Below are positions 12,832 to 25,200 of a DNA stretch of 64,000 nucleotides, in pieces. Source of the stretch: Emydura subglobosa (taxonomy: Eukaryota > Chordata > Testudines > Chelidae); contig ML679958.1 of NCBI GenBank assembly GCA_007922225.1, positions 52,284,838-52,348,837 on the forward strand, written 5' to 3'. Below the pieces are notes generated by a model. That model did not search any database. It saw only the letters and a program-made list of their open reading frames with translations, and was not told the DNA's origin. The number at the start of each line of letters is the position of its first letter. Within the stretch, counting starts at the first letter, position 1. The position numbers and the translations under genes were made by a program.

Positions 12832-14744
12832 ATATGTATTTAATAAGAAAATAAGAATACCTAACCTTGTGACGATATAGAAAAACACTTTTTCTGAGGT
12901 TTATTAAAACTCTTGCATAGTCTCCCAAGGGAATTGCAGTAAACACAATTAGCTTGATTTTTTAAAAATAAACTGAGCCAAGTAGTATAGTGACCAATCT
13001 TCATTGGCTAGGGATTGCCTGGGTCACATAGATGTTTTCTACTTTTCAGATTTTTAGGGTTGTTGGGGCAACAGTGGGTTTTTTTTTTTTTTGTTTTTTG
13101 TGAAATTTAGACATGATTTAAGCAGGTATGTCCTTTTGATCATATAAAGACTAATCACCGTCACAACTTGAATTATTTATAAAAGCTTCTTAATCAGAGG
13201 TACAGTGAAGGGTGATTGTCTGTGAATTGTCTTTCAGAACTGAACAAGTTTTGTAGCCTGATAGTTCATAGTAAAATAAAATTACACTACTATGTCACAA
13301 TTAATTTGTCTGCAGTGTAGCAGAAACGTCAGAATGGTCATCATTGGTACAAAGTGACATCTATATGTGCTAACATGCTTTAAGGGTGTTCTAGCTTTAA
13401 GGCTAACATTTGGCATCATTTCTCATGGAATTCCTGGTTACTAAAAACTGTTATGATACTAATGAAATTCCAATACTCTGGAAGGAAATATGGCACTAAT
13501 CCATATGTAGCCTGTTTGCTGAAAGGAAAATTACACAAGTGATAGACAGAGTTGCCAGCCATCAGTTAAATACTATTAAAAATGTGTGTATCGTAGACTA
13601 ATAAAAATAGCATGCTGATCTGGGAATTATTTTTGGCATAATCTTCTGTATTTTCATCAGTGAACATAAAAAGAGTAACACCAGAAATAACCTGCCAACT
13701 TTCGTCTCAGAGAAACCTACTCATTGTGGAAAATGTTCCTGGAAAATAACTGAAAAAATGGTGAATGAATTCTGTAAATATTGATTCAGACTGCATTACC
13801 ATAAATGGAAGTTGGATGGAGGAAAAATGCTAAGAAATATTGTTTCCAAAGTACATCAGTATCTTATTGTTAAGAATGTTATTTTTTTTAAATAATGAAA
13901 TGAAACTTTGACAGTATTATTAGTATTTTTTCCAACTAGTCTGTGAACAGAAATAGTAACACATTAAGCAACACTTTAGCCTTTTCTTATGGTCACTCTA
14001 ATTTTGGTCACTCTACTTCTTTCATCTGTTTCAAACCCCTATTTAATTATGAAATTAAGTTTTTCAAATTTTAAAGAAAGTTAGTACGGGCTTTAAAAAA
14101 TACATTAAATGTATGCTGTATTTAGAAAGAAAAAATACCTGTTAGATTCTTGAATTCATCTCTCTGCTTGGAAGGATACATTTCTTTATAGTAATCCCAT
14201 AAGGAATGATCATATATTAAATTTATAATACACTGGCTTGTAGCTGTACAGACATATAATAAATCCTTAAATAGTGACAGAATAATAATAAAAACTAGGT
14301 GCAAATGCTAAGTGACCATTAGAAGTTATTCCGGGGACAGGAGGAGTTAATTATTTTAACCAGTTGAGTCTCATCAGTAGCAAAACAACATGCTAGTAGG
14401 ATATGTGCTCTCCAGATTTTCTTACTACATCATATCCTATCTGAAGAAGCTCAATACCTATCATAACTCAAAAGCTTTTAAATTAATCCTCCCCAATTTG
14501 TTTGCCCTTTATTCAGTCTGTCACCTCTTCCCCACTTCTTCCATTCTGCTGCACCATGCCAAGTGTATCTTCATGTGCTTGAAGCTGCCCTTCATATTGG
14601 CTATTTGGGCTTCCAGGAAGTATTGAATGTTTCATAATTAATGTGGGATACTTCAGTCATCCAGCCAAAGGGAAGTGTAAACATTACCAGCATTTGCTGG
14701 CTGGTGGGGATGTGACAGGGATCACAGGGTTGGGGGTTACTGAA
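12832..14744. other. Unannotated AT-rich sequence
   Basis: Includes a T-run around 13078-13092. No gene or repeat family was recognised. Confidence 0.55.
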
Positions 14745-14790
14745 GAAGGGAGGGGGATGGAAAGAAAGAAGGGAGGGGGATGGAAAGAAA
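14745..14790. repeat. Two perfect 23-bp tandem units
   Basis: A purine-only-like unit, gaagggagggggatggaaag plus aaa, occurs twice head to tail (14745-14767 and 14768-14790), with a partial third remnant near 14800. Confidence 0.95.
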
Positions 14791-15189
14791 GAAATCAGCA
14801 TGGAAAGAAATCTTTTACAACATTTTTTGTATGATAGTTCTGAACAGCATTAGCAAAGACAGCAGCTAGAGAGTGTAACTAATTCTAGGGTATGGATTAC
14901 AGGTACCCCACACTGTGCCAAAATCCACACAGAGGATATGAGTTGTTATGGCTCCTAGCTGCAGTGTGTTGGCTCTTTAACTTCAGCTGTAGCAGCTCAC
15001 ATTTGCTGCTCCAGACACCGCCAGTTCAGTCTCCAACGTGTCAATCAAGATGACAGTTATCATGATAGCACTTGGAAGTATATACATGCCTATCTTCCAA
15101 GAACCATACCATTTGACTTTTCCTGTTTCCTATTTGGTTATTGCTTGAAGAAAACATAAAGTGGATTGACAAACTACAATGTATTTGAA

Positions 15190-15372
15190 TGTTCAAGAAG
15201 TTTGGGAATCAGGAGAACTGAGTTACAGTCCAGACTGCCAGTTTGTCACTTTGAGCAAGTCTTTCTTAGGTCAGTGTCCTTATATGTTAAATATTTTCCC
15301 ACCTTTATAAAGTGTTTTGAGATCCCCAAGACAATATGTGCAATAAAAGTGTAAATATTAATATTTATGAAA
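15190..15372 (+). repeat. MIR-type SINE
   Basis: The core ttgtcactttgagcaagtct is followed by taaagtgttttgagatcc and a degenerate tataagtgtaaatatta end. This is the 3' organisation of reptile MIR copies. Confidence 0.65.
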
Positions 15373-17635
15373 TTTATTTTATCATTGTTAAAGCCTGATA
15401 AAATGTTAATTTATAATTTCACACCAGATGGCAATATTGTTCATTACTGACTTTTCATGAGCACACTTTTTGCCTGTCATTGACAGAAGCATTTCTGCTA
15501 GCACAGTGGGCAGGTCATTCCCAATGCTGTTGTATATTGTATGTTGAATGAGTGATATACCTATGGAGTTAAAAACATGGTGCAAAGGCAGTTGCCATGT
15601 ACAGATGCTGTAATTTGTGTCAGGAACGCAGAAGAAGCCAGTATCTGATTGCTTTAGTATAGGTTTATTGAAGCATTTTATCCAGATAGTTATGCATGCT
15701 ATATAGATTTCATACTTCCAGTATATTAGACAACTTGTCAACTGTAGTAAATTTCATGGTGATGGAGGAGTAACAAGACAAAGTGCCAAACTATATGAAT
15801 ATCAAATTGTTGTACCTTGAACAGGGGTCCTGTAAACCACGAGTGCTCAAGGGCATTCCATGAACTCGCTCCAACTGTTTGTCCTTAAACTGTGGATTTT
15901 AAACGCCAGAGGCTCTACTCAGGGTGAATGAACATGTCTGGGCTTTATTTCCATTAACACATGAAACTCCTTTTAAGTAACAGTAAAGTTGTGACAAATG
16001 CTTCCATGTTCCTTTCTTAAAAAGACAACTGTTGAGGTATTTCTCATGATTCTTAAAGCAGTTTTTTATTTCCTCACTGCTTATAAAAGCCCCTTGGGTA
16101 TTTGAAACTCTTTCCTTGGAAATGAAAACTGCTTTGTAATAAAAGTGATTCTAACTCCTGCGAACAACTTGTATATATATTAAAATACTTTAAATATATT
16201 AAAGAATAATTAACCACCAGACATGAAGATGCTGTCTGGACAATTTGTTGACCTAATTTTAGACACTGTTACTGCAGCTCAGTATTTGAATACAAGTGAA
16301 AAATGGAAACTTTCTAAACTGTTGCAAGGTTAATTCTGTTATCTTTGTCAACTTGGTGTACTATATAATGTTTTAACAAGTCTGTGATGTCATGGCATGT
16401 TGTATTTGTCAGAATGCTGGGACCCTGGCTGCTCAGATCTTCATGATGACAGCAATGCTATACATTCCTAGGATCCTGTGATTTTTAGCTCTATCCCTGA
16501 ATTCATCATGAAATCTGGTTGTGGTGTGTGATATTGTGAAAAGCATCTTGTCCTAGGCAGCCATTTGCTACAATATTATCTTATATATACCTTTGGGATA
16601 TAAAATAGTATTGTTTTCAAAATCATATTGTATACTAAAAACCCTCCATTTACCCAACCTCCTTCAGTGTGGTCTAGTGATGGTAGCTATGATGTCAATA
16701 TACAGTCTTAAGAACTGTATAATCATATAGTCCCTATCTAGACTGCTAGTTTTAAGTTCAAAATACTTGTGTTGAATACAAGCAAGGTAAATTAAATAAT
16801 TTATGTGCAGAGTGTTCACATTTGGGACATTCAGTACATAAAACCACATTTAGTTATTTAAAAATAAAGTGCAGGTCACCTTTGTTTCACTTGTAAGAAA
16901 TGAGATGATTTTTCTCATTTTGACATGGTTAGTATTGAGAAAAAAAGAGTTTTTACATGGGTTTGCTCAAAGTTCCTAGAATAGATAGAATAATAATACA
17001 ACATATGTCATATTAAATGAATATGGGCTTCTAATTGCAGCTCTATATCAAAAGGACAAAAAATATGGTCACTTGTTCTCCTTGGAATAGTGTCTCTGAG
17101 TACTTGCTGTGCTCCTTACATCTGTTACATGGCAGGTTGTTAATGATGTGTGTGTTCATTAAAGGTAAAGAGCTTCCTGTGTGTTTGTATTTCTCAAATA
17201 TGCCTTCTGAAATCCCTACTGATGTATTTATTAGTGGTATATTTCTCCTGACTAGTCCAAATACTGACTAGTTGTTGTGTTTCTCTTTATCAGCTTTTTG
17301 TCATTGGAGACCATTATCCATTTCTCCAGAAGTCACGTAAGAATGTTCTTTCTACTATTTCATCCTCAGTATTATCTGTGCCAGTGATGGTTGGATCAAG
17401 TCATTCCTGATATAGGTTATTAAATGTCGCCAAATACCATTTTTCTTTTCATAGATTTCAGTCTTCTATAGATGTCCTACAAAAATGGTCCTTAGGAATG
17501 TGAAATATTTAAGTTCACATTTGTACTAGTAGTTCAGCTCAATCTCTGTCCATTTTATAGGATCTTGATTCAATTGCAAGGGGATGAATTTACATCTTTT
17601 TTGGAAATTATAGTATGTAAAATCCTTGTGTGCTA
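15373..17635. other. Unannotated AT-rich sequence
   Basis: The 111-codon minus-strand frame at 15406-15741 lacks recognisable motifs. No repeat family was identified. Confidence 0.55.
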
Positions 17636-17905
17636 TCTACACCTTTGCTTCAACTCTGTCATCCTTTACAATCTAGCTTCAGCCCTTTTTACTTCATTGA
17701 AATAGTCCTTTCCAAAGCCACAGTTGATCTATTCTTAGCTAAATCAAGGGAGTACTTCAGTTATTTAATTCTTCTTGATCTACCTGCTCCTTTTGTCCAT
17801 GATAATCATGATAATTTTGCCTCATGCATGGACTCTACTGGTTCTCCTCACAACTTATTGGCCACTTCTTCCGAGTTTGTTGTGGCAATTCATCATCTCC
17901 TTTCC
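17636..17905 (+). mobile_element. L2-like LINE reverse transcriptase fragment
   Basis: A plus-strand frame includes SKATVDLFLAKSRE, then LILLDLPAPFVHDNHD. In L2-clade LINEs this stretch of the reverse transcriptase reads K-x-T-N-D-L-L-L-A ... I-L-L-D-L-S-A-A-F-D-T-V-D-H. The order and spacing fit, but the D-T-V-D-H segment carrying the first catalytic Asp is altered. Only about 90 codons remain. It is a dead, 5'- and 3'-truncated copy. Confidence 0.6.
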
Positions 17906-18199
17906 CAATATCCTGCAACTATCCAGTAATCCTCCAATTATTGTCACATACATCTAACTTCTGTCCCTAGTAAAACAGTGGAACAAATATTGAGTAGCTA
18001 AACATCTCTAGGATAATGAGTAATAAGGTAACACTGGTCAGCAAAGAATGTGTTTTGCTAGAAAATGAATGGTTTTGACAGAATACCAAATTTAATAGAG
18101 AAATGTATATGTAATATAATTGAATTTTAATAAAACATTGAATAAAAGATATGAAATCTTACTAGAAACATTAATTCAGATCAATAGGAACACTATTAT

Positions 18200-18800
18200 A
18201 GGCTGAAAACTAGATGAAGGATTGTAAAGAAAAGGCAATAATGATAAACAGCAATGTATCAAACTGGGGGAAGGTTCTAGGAATCTGTGTTGTTTCAGAC
18301 ATATTTAAAAGCTTCATCACAAATTCACAGAAGAACTACAAAAACTATCAGTGTGCTGCAGGGATTGATTTTATGATGCAAGTTTACAAGGGCAAAATAA
18401 ATTTCCTTGACTAAGCAAAAAGAAAGGGGGATATAAATACCTGTAACTGTCTGCTGCCTATAAAGACTCAGAGTAAAATCCTGGTGTTTTGTCTTTGACT
18501 TCATTTGGGCCTTGATTTCTCTCCAAGGAGAAAGAAGAATTTTTGGCGGTGACATAAGGGATATAACTAAGACTAATTAATGAGAAAATGTAGGCTAAAT
18601 ATTAAGGAAAGCTTACAGTTGGGTTATGGAATAGCCTCCCAAGGAATATAGTCATAACCTGTCACCTGAGACATGAAAATGTAGTCTGGACAGAAAACTA
18701 GAAAATGCAAGTTATGGGATAGTTCTGCACTGCACAATGAGGAGATTGATTAGAAGTCTAATAGTTCTAATCCTTCTTTACATCTGCAATTCAATAGGAT
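18200..18800 (+). mobile_element. Old CR1 LINE fragment
   Basis: A weak frame near 18237-18330 (VSNWGKVLGICVVSDIFKSF) resembles the CR1 segment before the FADD motif. Downstream, tggaatagcctcccaagga matches the 3' CR1 stretch normally reading gga-acagcctccca. The end near 18760-18790 is like a 'ctaatagttctaatccttct' tail. It is heavily decayed, with frameshifts and stops. Confidence 0.5.
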
Positions 18801-18819
18801 CTGAGGAATTCAAAGGAAC

Positions 18820-19612
18820 TGAGTACTGCAGGTTACCAGTTCTATGTTAGACCACCGCACCTGTGTTACACACTGAACGTGAGTTCAATTACAAAACAAA
18901 AGGAAATTTATTTAAGAAAGAATAAAAAGATTCAAATAAAAAGCAGTGTGAAAGATTGGAACAAATGATTATATATAAAACAAAATCATTACATGCAGTC
19001 TAGAGCCTAAACTTAACTAACACATTATCCTTCTGCCTAAAGAAGTTTATCACACCCAAGGTTCCTTCCAGCATTTTCAACCAAGCCTGGCTGAAATTCC
19101 TTTTTCATGAAGCAAAAGTGCTGTCACTTTACTTTCTAGGTGAAGGCTGAAGGTGTTTTTTTGTACCCATTAGTTATACACCCAAAATTTCATCGTCCTT
19201 ACTTGTAAACAGGGCTCTCCTCTGCTAGTTCACTTCTTCCTGTAAATTTCCTCTCTTTGAAGATTTCAGTCTTTTCATAGCATTCGATGCCCATTCGATG
19301 CCTGATGTAAATCGATGCCCATTGTGAACCATACAATACATAATTTACATATAAACAGACAGATAGATAATCATTTTTTGCCTGAAAGAAATCTTCAAAA
19401 AAATTCACCTTTCTGGTGACCAGTTCCTGGTCACAGACCTTAAGAACATAATTTTCATACAATGTCTGTACCAACATTTTGCAATAATTATGATGAGCAG
19501 TGTGACACAGGCTTTCATTAAAGACCTTACATAACATTCTTTGGGTGAACCTAGGGACCCCTTTGCCCTCTGCCAGTTGGCATCAGTGGGATCTTGGGCC
19601 ACAGTTTTATGT
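18820..19612. repeat. Unclassified long repeat, copy A
   Basis: Shares ordered blocks with 27340-28305: caggttaccag near the left, agagcctaaacttaact, gcaaaagtgctgtc, ttgcaataattatgatgagc and cctctgccagttggca near the right. Divergence is substantial. Long A/T-rich tails in the left part and a lack of coding signal suggest LTR or retroelement non-coding sequence, but I cannot name a family. Confidence 0.6.
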
Positions 19613-19627
19613 AACTGGAAAGTATTA

Positions 19628-19650
19628 TAACTAATTAATTAATTATTATT
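19628..19650. repeat. (TTAA)-type microsatellite
   Basis: A run of taattaattaattatta. Confidence 0.8.
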
Positions 19651-19759
19651 AGATGGTGGAGACAAACTGAATCAGATGACACTTGCTCTCTTGGTTAAAT
19701 CCTGCACAAAACGCCACATAAGAAGATGCAAATGTATTTAGTTATATAGATATATAACG

Positions 19760-20245
19760 TACTGCAAGGCTTTGGGCTCCAGCTGCACAATGGTGGGCTC
19801 TGTTCCCTGGCCACAGGGCTTCGGGGTCTGGCCCTGGGATCACCTTCCCCCCAGCCCCCAATTGCCCCTGATCCACTCTGCCTCCTCCGGCTGTGTGGTG
19901 GTGGATTTTGGCCATGGGCCCTGGCCACGTGGCCCCAGGATCTGACCATGGAGCTTTGGACTCTGGCCCCAGCCCCGACCACATGGCAGTAGGAGTTAGT
20001 CCCAGGCTCACCACCCCTGCCATTGCTCCTGGCCCCCACTGTGTCTTCCATCCCTGGGCTTTGGCTGCATGGTGGCAGGCTCTGGTCCGTGGCCGTGAGA
20101 CCCTGGGTGTCTGGCTCTGGGCGCTGGCCCCAGGTTCACCACCCTTCCCATCATCTCTGGTCCCCACTACCTCCTCTGCCCCTCACCCCCCATCTCCCCT
20201 GGTCCCCCATTGCCCCATCCCCGCTGCCTCCTTGCCCACCTCTTC
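19760..20245. repeat. GC-rich minisatellite-like block
   Basis: Contrasts sharply with its AT-rich flanks. It is built of diverged units containing tgggctccagctgcac / tgggctttggctgcat, ggtggcaggctctg / aatggtgggctctg, and gccccaggttcacca / gtcccaggctcacca. Units recur roughly every 95-150 bp with indels. The long Gly/Pro/Ser-rich open frames on both strands come from this composition, and I do not call them genes. Confidence 0.6.
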
Positions 20246-20313
20246 ATAACAATTAAACATACCAATATCAGTTTCAGTTTTCACAGCAGCAGACTTACTT
20301 GCTAGCAAGTCTC

Positions 20314-20329
20314 TAAAAAAAAAAAAAAA
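20314..20329. repeat. Poly(A) run
   Basis: An A-run of about 15 bases. It may be the tail of a retroposed copy, but no upstream body was identified. Confidence 0.8.
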
Positions 20330-21502
20330 GAACTGATTTATCAGGGGAGAGGGTGCCTGACAATTAAGTCACCTGGCTCTGAGCTTATCCTTTTGAGGCT
20401 GATCAGCAGGTCATATGACAGGAGAGCTGCTCTCCTCAGGTTCTTTGGCTATTTTCATCAATTCAAGCCAATGGAAGCTGCTGCTGGAGCCTGATGAGGT
20501 TGGGGGAACCTTGCCTACCTGAATACAGACAGACCTTAAGAACTCCCAAGGGAAAGGTCAACTGCATTCAGGATATTTGTTGTCTTCTAAATGATCTGTG
20601 CTCTCTTGTGCCTTATCTCCTATGTACAGAGTAATAGTGTTAGAAACCTTTTACTAAGTCTTTGTGCTACCATGTGTCTCTGAAGAGAAAACCCCTTTGG
20701 TGGGATACTAGGGAATGTGCACCAACTGATGGGAGGCTTTGGGGAGATAACACTAATTTCAGGACCTAGGCTAGTGGGCTGCCATGTCCGTACTTCCAAG
20801 AGGGGTATGAGACACGGTGTCTGTATCTGGAGTGCGTGCCTAAAGTCTCAAAGCCAGGGACAGTGTCTAAAAACAGCCCAGCCCACATAAACCAAGGGCA
20901 TGTGGGATTAATTGTGAGCTTTGTCTTACATAGATGCCTATTACCCACCACCCTGTCCCGATTTTTCACACTTGGTATCTGGTCACACTATTCCTTTTAA
21001 ACCAAAGAAATGTCAGGTCACGCTCATTTCAGCTATGCAGAATCATGCTGGGAGAAAGGTGCAATTCGAGTAGGCCAGACCTCAGTCATTTAGGGTGGCA
21101 TTTTGCTGTGACATAGAAGCACAAGTCCCATTGGCTTTTGAGGGAACTAGTGCTTCTAAGTTGCTTGAGCACTTTTGAAAATCCCATTTGTTCAAAAATG
21201 GCATATTAAACTCCAGTCAGAATCAAAAGAGAGCCAGTGCAGATCATGACATGCAGATGTGATGTGGTACCTGATCCTGAATAAGTAATGTACAGTATAA
21301 TAACATTTTATTGTCATTTGGCCTTAATAAAAAGATTTTTAAATATAACAAGTGGGCTGCTGCACAAGAATTCATTTCTTAATGGATTTAAAGTATTATC
21401 CCCATGTAAATTCCACTGCAGTCATCTAATGTGGAGCTGACAAAGGGATGGATTATGGGTGCTGATTGATCCTGTTTCATTAATATTTATGGACAGATTA
21501 TG
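20330..21502. other. Unannotated sequence
   Basis: Mostly unique. 21117-21187 (agaagcacaagtcccattgg .. cttttgaaaatccc) looks like half of a gattttcaaa-type MITE. Confidence 0.55.
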
Positions 21503-21684
21503 GGCTTAGTTTTCCACTACCTTGCACCTTGTACCTTGTGTACTCTTTTACACTTGTACAAAGTGAGTGAAATGGGAGTTAGCTCTTGCAAAATTGGAAT
21601 GGTAGCATTTTTCACATACTTGGCACTCAGTTTGGAGAGGTGTAAATTACTACACAAAATGCAAGGCAGTAGAGACTTAGGACC
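21503..21684. repeat. Palindromic MITE of about 180 bp
   Basis: The left arm ccactaccttgcacc ... tgtgtactcttttacac pairs with the right arm gtgtaaattactacacaaaa then tgcaaggcagtagag. It is a long imperfect hairpin with a central loop near 21590. Confidence 0.75.
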
Positions 21685-22569
21685 TGTGTCCTTAAGCTAT
21701 AACACGTATTAGGAAGGAAGAGTGAACGGCAGGGAGTGTGCTGCAAGAGGATTTCAATGGGACTACTTGAGGAGTAAGGGAGGCAGATTCTAGCACAGAA
21801 GGATTCCCCAATAAAAACAGTATAAAAGTAGAGTGAGTCTACTATTAGCAGTGGGTGTGTGAGCATAATTGAAGGCAGAATTTGACAATAATCATATTCA
21901 TTCTGTTATAAATGTTCATTTCGTCCAAGTAAAATGTTTACGGTAATGCTGTTTCCACTTCAGACTGGAAGAGGAAAATTGTTATTTCAAGGTTCTTTTT
22001 TATTTATCTAGTTTGTCCATTTATTCCATACTCCTCCTGAGAGCATCTCTTTTCTTTCTTCAAAGAATTCTTGTTAAAGATTCTCACTTTTCAGATAATT
22101 TCTCCTACAAGGTGGCTCAGTCTCTCTTTTTTTTTATCCTCCACCCCCATCTGGGATGTTTTAACCCTCCTTGTATATGTTTGCACAGTTCACTTAGAAA
22201 TTTATCAGTTAAGAAAATAGCTACCAATCATTATTAGACAATCTTATTTCTTGTGGTTTTAAAAATAATCTCTGCTATTTTTGCCATGATGAATTAACAT
22301 GCCTTGAATTACATCTATGCATGCCAATTGGTTTCAGTGTAATTACACGAGGGAAGAATTAGAGCTATTCTGTCCAATATTTCCAAGGCTATTTTGGTTT
22401 AAACTATAGGTGAGTGAACTGTTTCACATAAATAAAGTTGTTGTTGGTTTGTTTTTTCTTTTTTAAATGAAGCTTTTATTCAATTTGCAGCCAGGATTTA
22501 CAGATCCTAGGACATGCCATGTACATCTGTGAAGCGCATTTTGGATTATATGAAATAAACACTAATAAT
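21685..22569. other. Unannotated AT-rich sequence
   Basis: Nothing recognised beyond short T-runs at 22122-22135. Confidence 0.55.
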
Positions 22570-24060
22570 AATAAATATAATGTGCCTATTGGATGCGAAG
22601 GTTGCAGATCTCAGGAAACATCTAGACAGACTTATATGCAATGCTTTCTAGAGGAGCTGTGTCATGGTATATGTTAGGTAGGAGAAAAACCCTGGAGGCA
22701 AAATTTAGGCAGCTAGATAAGAGATTAAAGTCCAAGATCTCTATGATAGCATTCTCTGAAATGCTTCCAGTTTCTTGTGCAGGGCTAGAAAGATAGGCAG
22801 AACTGCAGAGTCTCAATGCATGGATGAGACAATGGTAGAAGTGGAGGGTTTTAGGTTTATTAGGAAGTGGGGGACCTTTTGGGAAAGGAGGAGCCTACAG
22901 GAAGGATGGGTTCCACCTAAACTAAAACAAAATGATGCTGCTGGCATGTAAAATTCAAAAGGTAGAGGATTTTTTAAGCTAAGGGTTGGGGGGAAAACTG
23001 ATAGGTGTGGAGGAGCACATGGTTCAGGAGGAGACATCCCTTAGGGATCCATTTATTAAAGGAGGAATTTTGTATCCTAGTAAAGAGGATAGAAAATTAA
23101 TTGGTAAAGTAAAGGTAGATGCTAGTGAGGAACACTCAACCATAATAGAGTCCCATTTAAATATATAGTACATGAAGGAAAGCAACTGAATATTGACAAA
23201 ATGTACAAATACTAGAAGTCTAAATATTAAGATGGGTGAATTAGAGTGCCTAGAGGATATTAATATAATATACGTAGCAGAAACTTGGTGGAATGAGCCT
23301 AATCAAGGGGACACAGTAATACCAGGATACAAAATATATAGGAATGACAGAGTAGGTTGTGCTGGTGCGGGAGTGGCACTATATATGAAAGAAAAGCATA
23401 GAGTCAAATAAAGTAAAAATCTGAAATGAATGTACCATAAAACCTCCATGGATAGAAATTCCATGCTTGAACAATAAGAGTATAGCTGTTATATACTACT
23501 GACCACCTGACCAGGATGATTATTGTGATTGTGAAATGACTGGGGCGATTAGAGACTAGAAAGGCAGCAAATGCAATAATCGGGATTCCATATATCCCTA
23601 TATTGACTGGATGTATGACATATCAGTAAAGAATGCAAAGATGAAATTTCTAGATGCCATAAATGACTGCTTCTTGGATTAGCTAGTGCTGGAACCACAG
23701 GAGAGAGACAGTTCTTGATTTAGTCTAAGTGGAGGAGAGGATTTGAATATAGCTGAACTGCTCAGTAATAATGATCATAATGTAATTAAATGTAACATCC
23801 TTGATGGGGAAAAATGTCAAAGAAATCCACCACAATAGCATTAACTTCAAAAAAGGGGACTACAGAAAAATGAGGACACTAGTTAAACAGAAATTAAAAG
23901 GAATAGTCACAAGGGTGAAATGCCTGCAAACTGTATGGAGACTACTTAGAAACACCATAATAGAAGCTCAAACTAAATCTATACCCCAAATTAAGAAAAA
24001 ATTAAGAGTACCAAAAAAAACAAAAAAAAAGCCACCATGGATAAACAGCAGAGTTGTGAG
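22570..24060 (+). mobile_element. CR1 LINE: ORF1 end and endonuclease region
   Basis: Plus-strand CR1 coding remnants. ORF1-like sequence runs from about 22600 to 23168. ORF2 follows at about 23190: TNTRSLNIKMGELECL matches the start of the CR1 APE-type endonuclease, and AETWWNEP contains the conserved E-T-W-W with its catalytic Glu. VIPGYKIYRNDRVGCAGAGV then continues the domain. From about 23411 stops and frameshifts interrupt it. The copy breaks at about 24060, before the reverse transcriptase, where an inverted CR1 piece begins. Confidence 0.8.
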
Positions 24061-24410
24061 TTCCCGGAAAAGTTTCCAAGAAACATTCATTTATAGTATC
24101 TAGAAATTTTATCTGTGCAACTCTTCCTGAGGTGACATATACCCAGTCAATATGAGGATAGGTGAAATTGCTAGTTATTATTATGTTTTCTGTCACTGTA
24201 GCTTCCTTAATCTCCTTGAGTGCTTCACAAACACAGTTACCATCCTGGTCAGGTAATCAGTAGTAAGTTCTTACTACCATACATTTATTGTTCAAGTATG
24301 GAAATTCCACGCATAGAAATTCTGTGGTACAGTGTGAGTCATTTAAGACTTCTATTTTATTTGATTCTATTCTGATGATAACTCTCTTTCCATTCCACTA
24401 GGAGTTCTGG
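24061..24410 (-). mobile_element. Inverted CR1 endonuclease segment
   Basis: The reverse complement of this stretch aligns with 23405-23690. For example, ccatacttgaacaataaatg matches ccatgcttgaacaataagag, atattgactgggtatatg matches atattgactggatgtatg, and aaatttctagatactat matches aaatttctagatgccat. It therefore forms an inverted duplication of the CR1 piece to its left. Confidence 0.75.
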
Positions 24411-25200
24411 AGGGTGTTAAACAGAATTTACTAAAGTCTGACATTTTAAATTTAGTTATAGATATAGATAGATATCCAGATAACCAGCATCCAAGAATTT
24501 TAAAAGAAGTGGTTGAGGAGCTCAGTGGATTTTCAATAAATCTTGGAGCACTGGGGAAGTTCCAGAAGATTGAAAGAAAGCTATTGTAACAATTTGCGAA
24601 AATGGTAAATGGGGTGACCTGAGTAATGATAAGCTGATATCAATATGCACAAGATATTGAAGTGGCTTAACGGGACTTAATTAATGAGGAATTAAAGATG
24701 TCCACAATTGAAGAAGGATGCTGATAAATTGGAGAAAGTTCATGGAAGAGCGATAAGAATGGTTAAAAGATTAGAAAACATGCCTTGTTGGGATAGACTC
24801 GAGGTGATCAATCTGTTTAGCTTAACTAAGAAAAGGTTAACAGGTGACTTGATTACAGTGTATAAGTATCTACATGGGGAACAAATATTTAATATTGTCC
24901 TCTTCAATCTAGCAGAGAAAGATATAACATGATCCAATAGCTGAAGTTGAAGCTAGACAAAATCAGACTCGAAATAAGACATAACATTTTTAACAATCAT
25001 TAACTAGCCATTGGAACAATTTATCAAGGGCTGTGGTAGATTCTGTTACTAATAATTTTTAAATCAAGATAGAATGTTTTTCTAAAAATTGGTTCTAGGA
25101 ATTATGTTGGGGAAGTTCTATGGCCTGTGTTATACAGGAGCTCAGACTAGATGATCACAGTGGTCCCTTCTGGCCTCGGAATCTATGATCTATGAACATA
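24411..25200 (+). mobile_element. CR1 LINE 3' part
   Basis: Contains ORF2 C-terminal remnants: catggaagagcgataagaat, ctgtttagcttaactaagaa and tacatggggaacaaatattt. The tail is gtggtcccttctggcctcgg then aatctatgatctatgaac. The same tail and C-terminal blocks occur at 53700-54450, so the two are one CR1 subfamily. Confidence 0.85.

Noticed and set aside
19695..20256. Overlapping 118-141-codon frames on both strands
   Set aside because: They arise from the GC-rich, Gly/Pro-coding minisatellite-like block. No domain and no splice context.
20305..20335. Poly(A) run as the end of a processed pseudogene
   Set aside because: The sequence upstream is a GC-rich tandem block and unique DNA with no recognisable coding frame.
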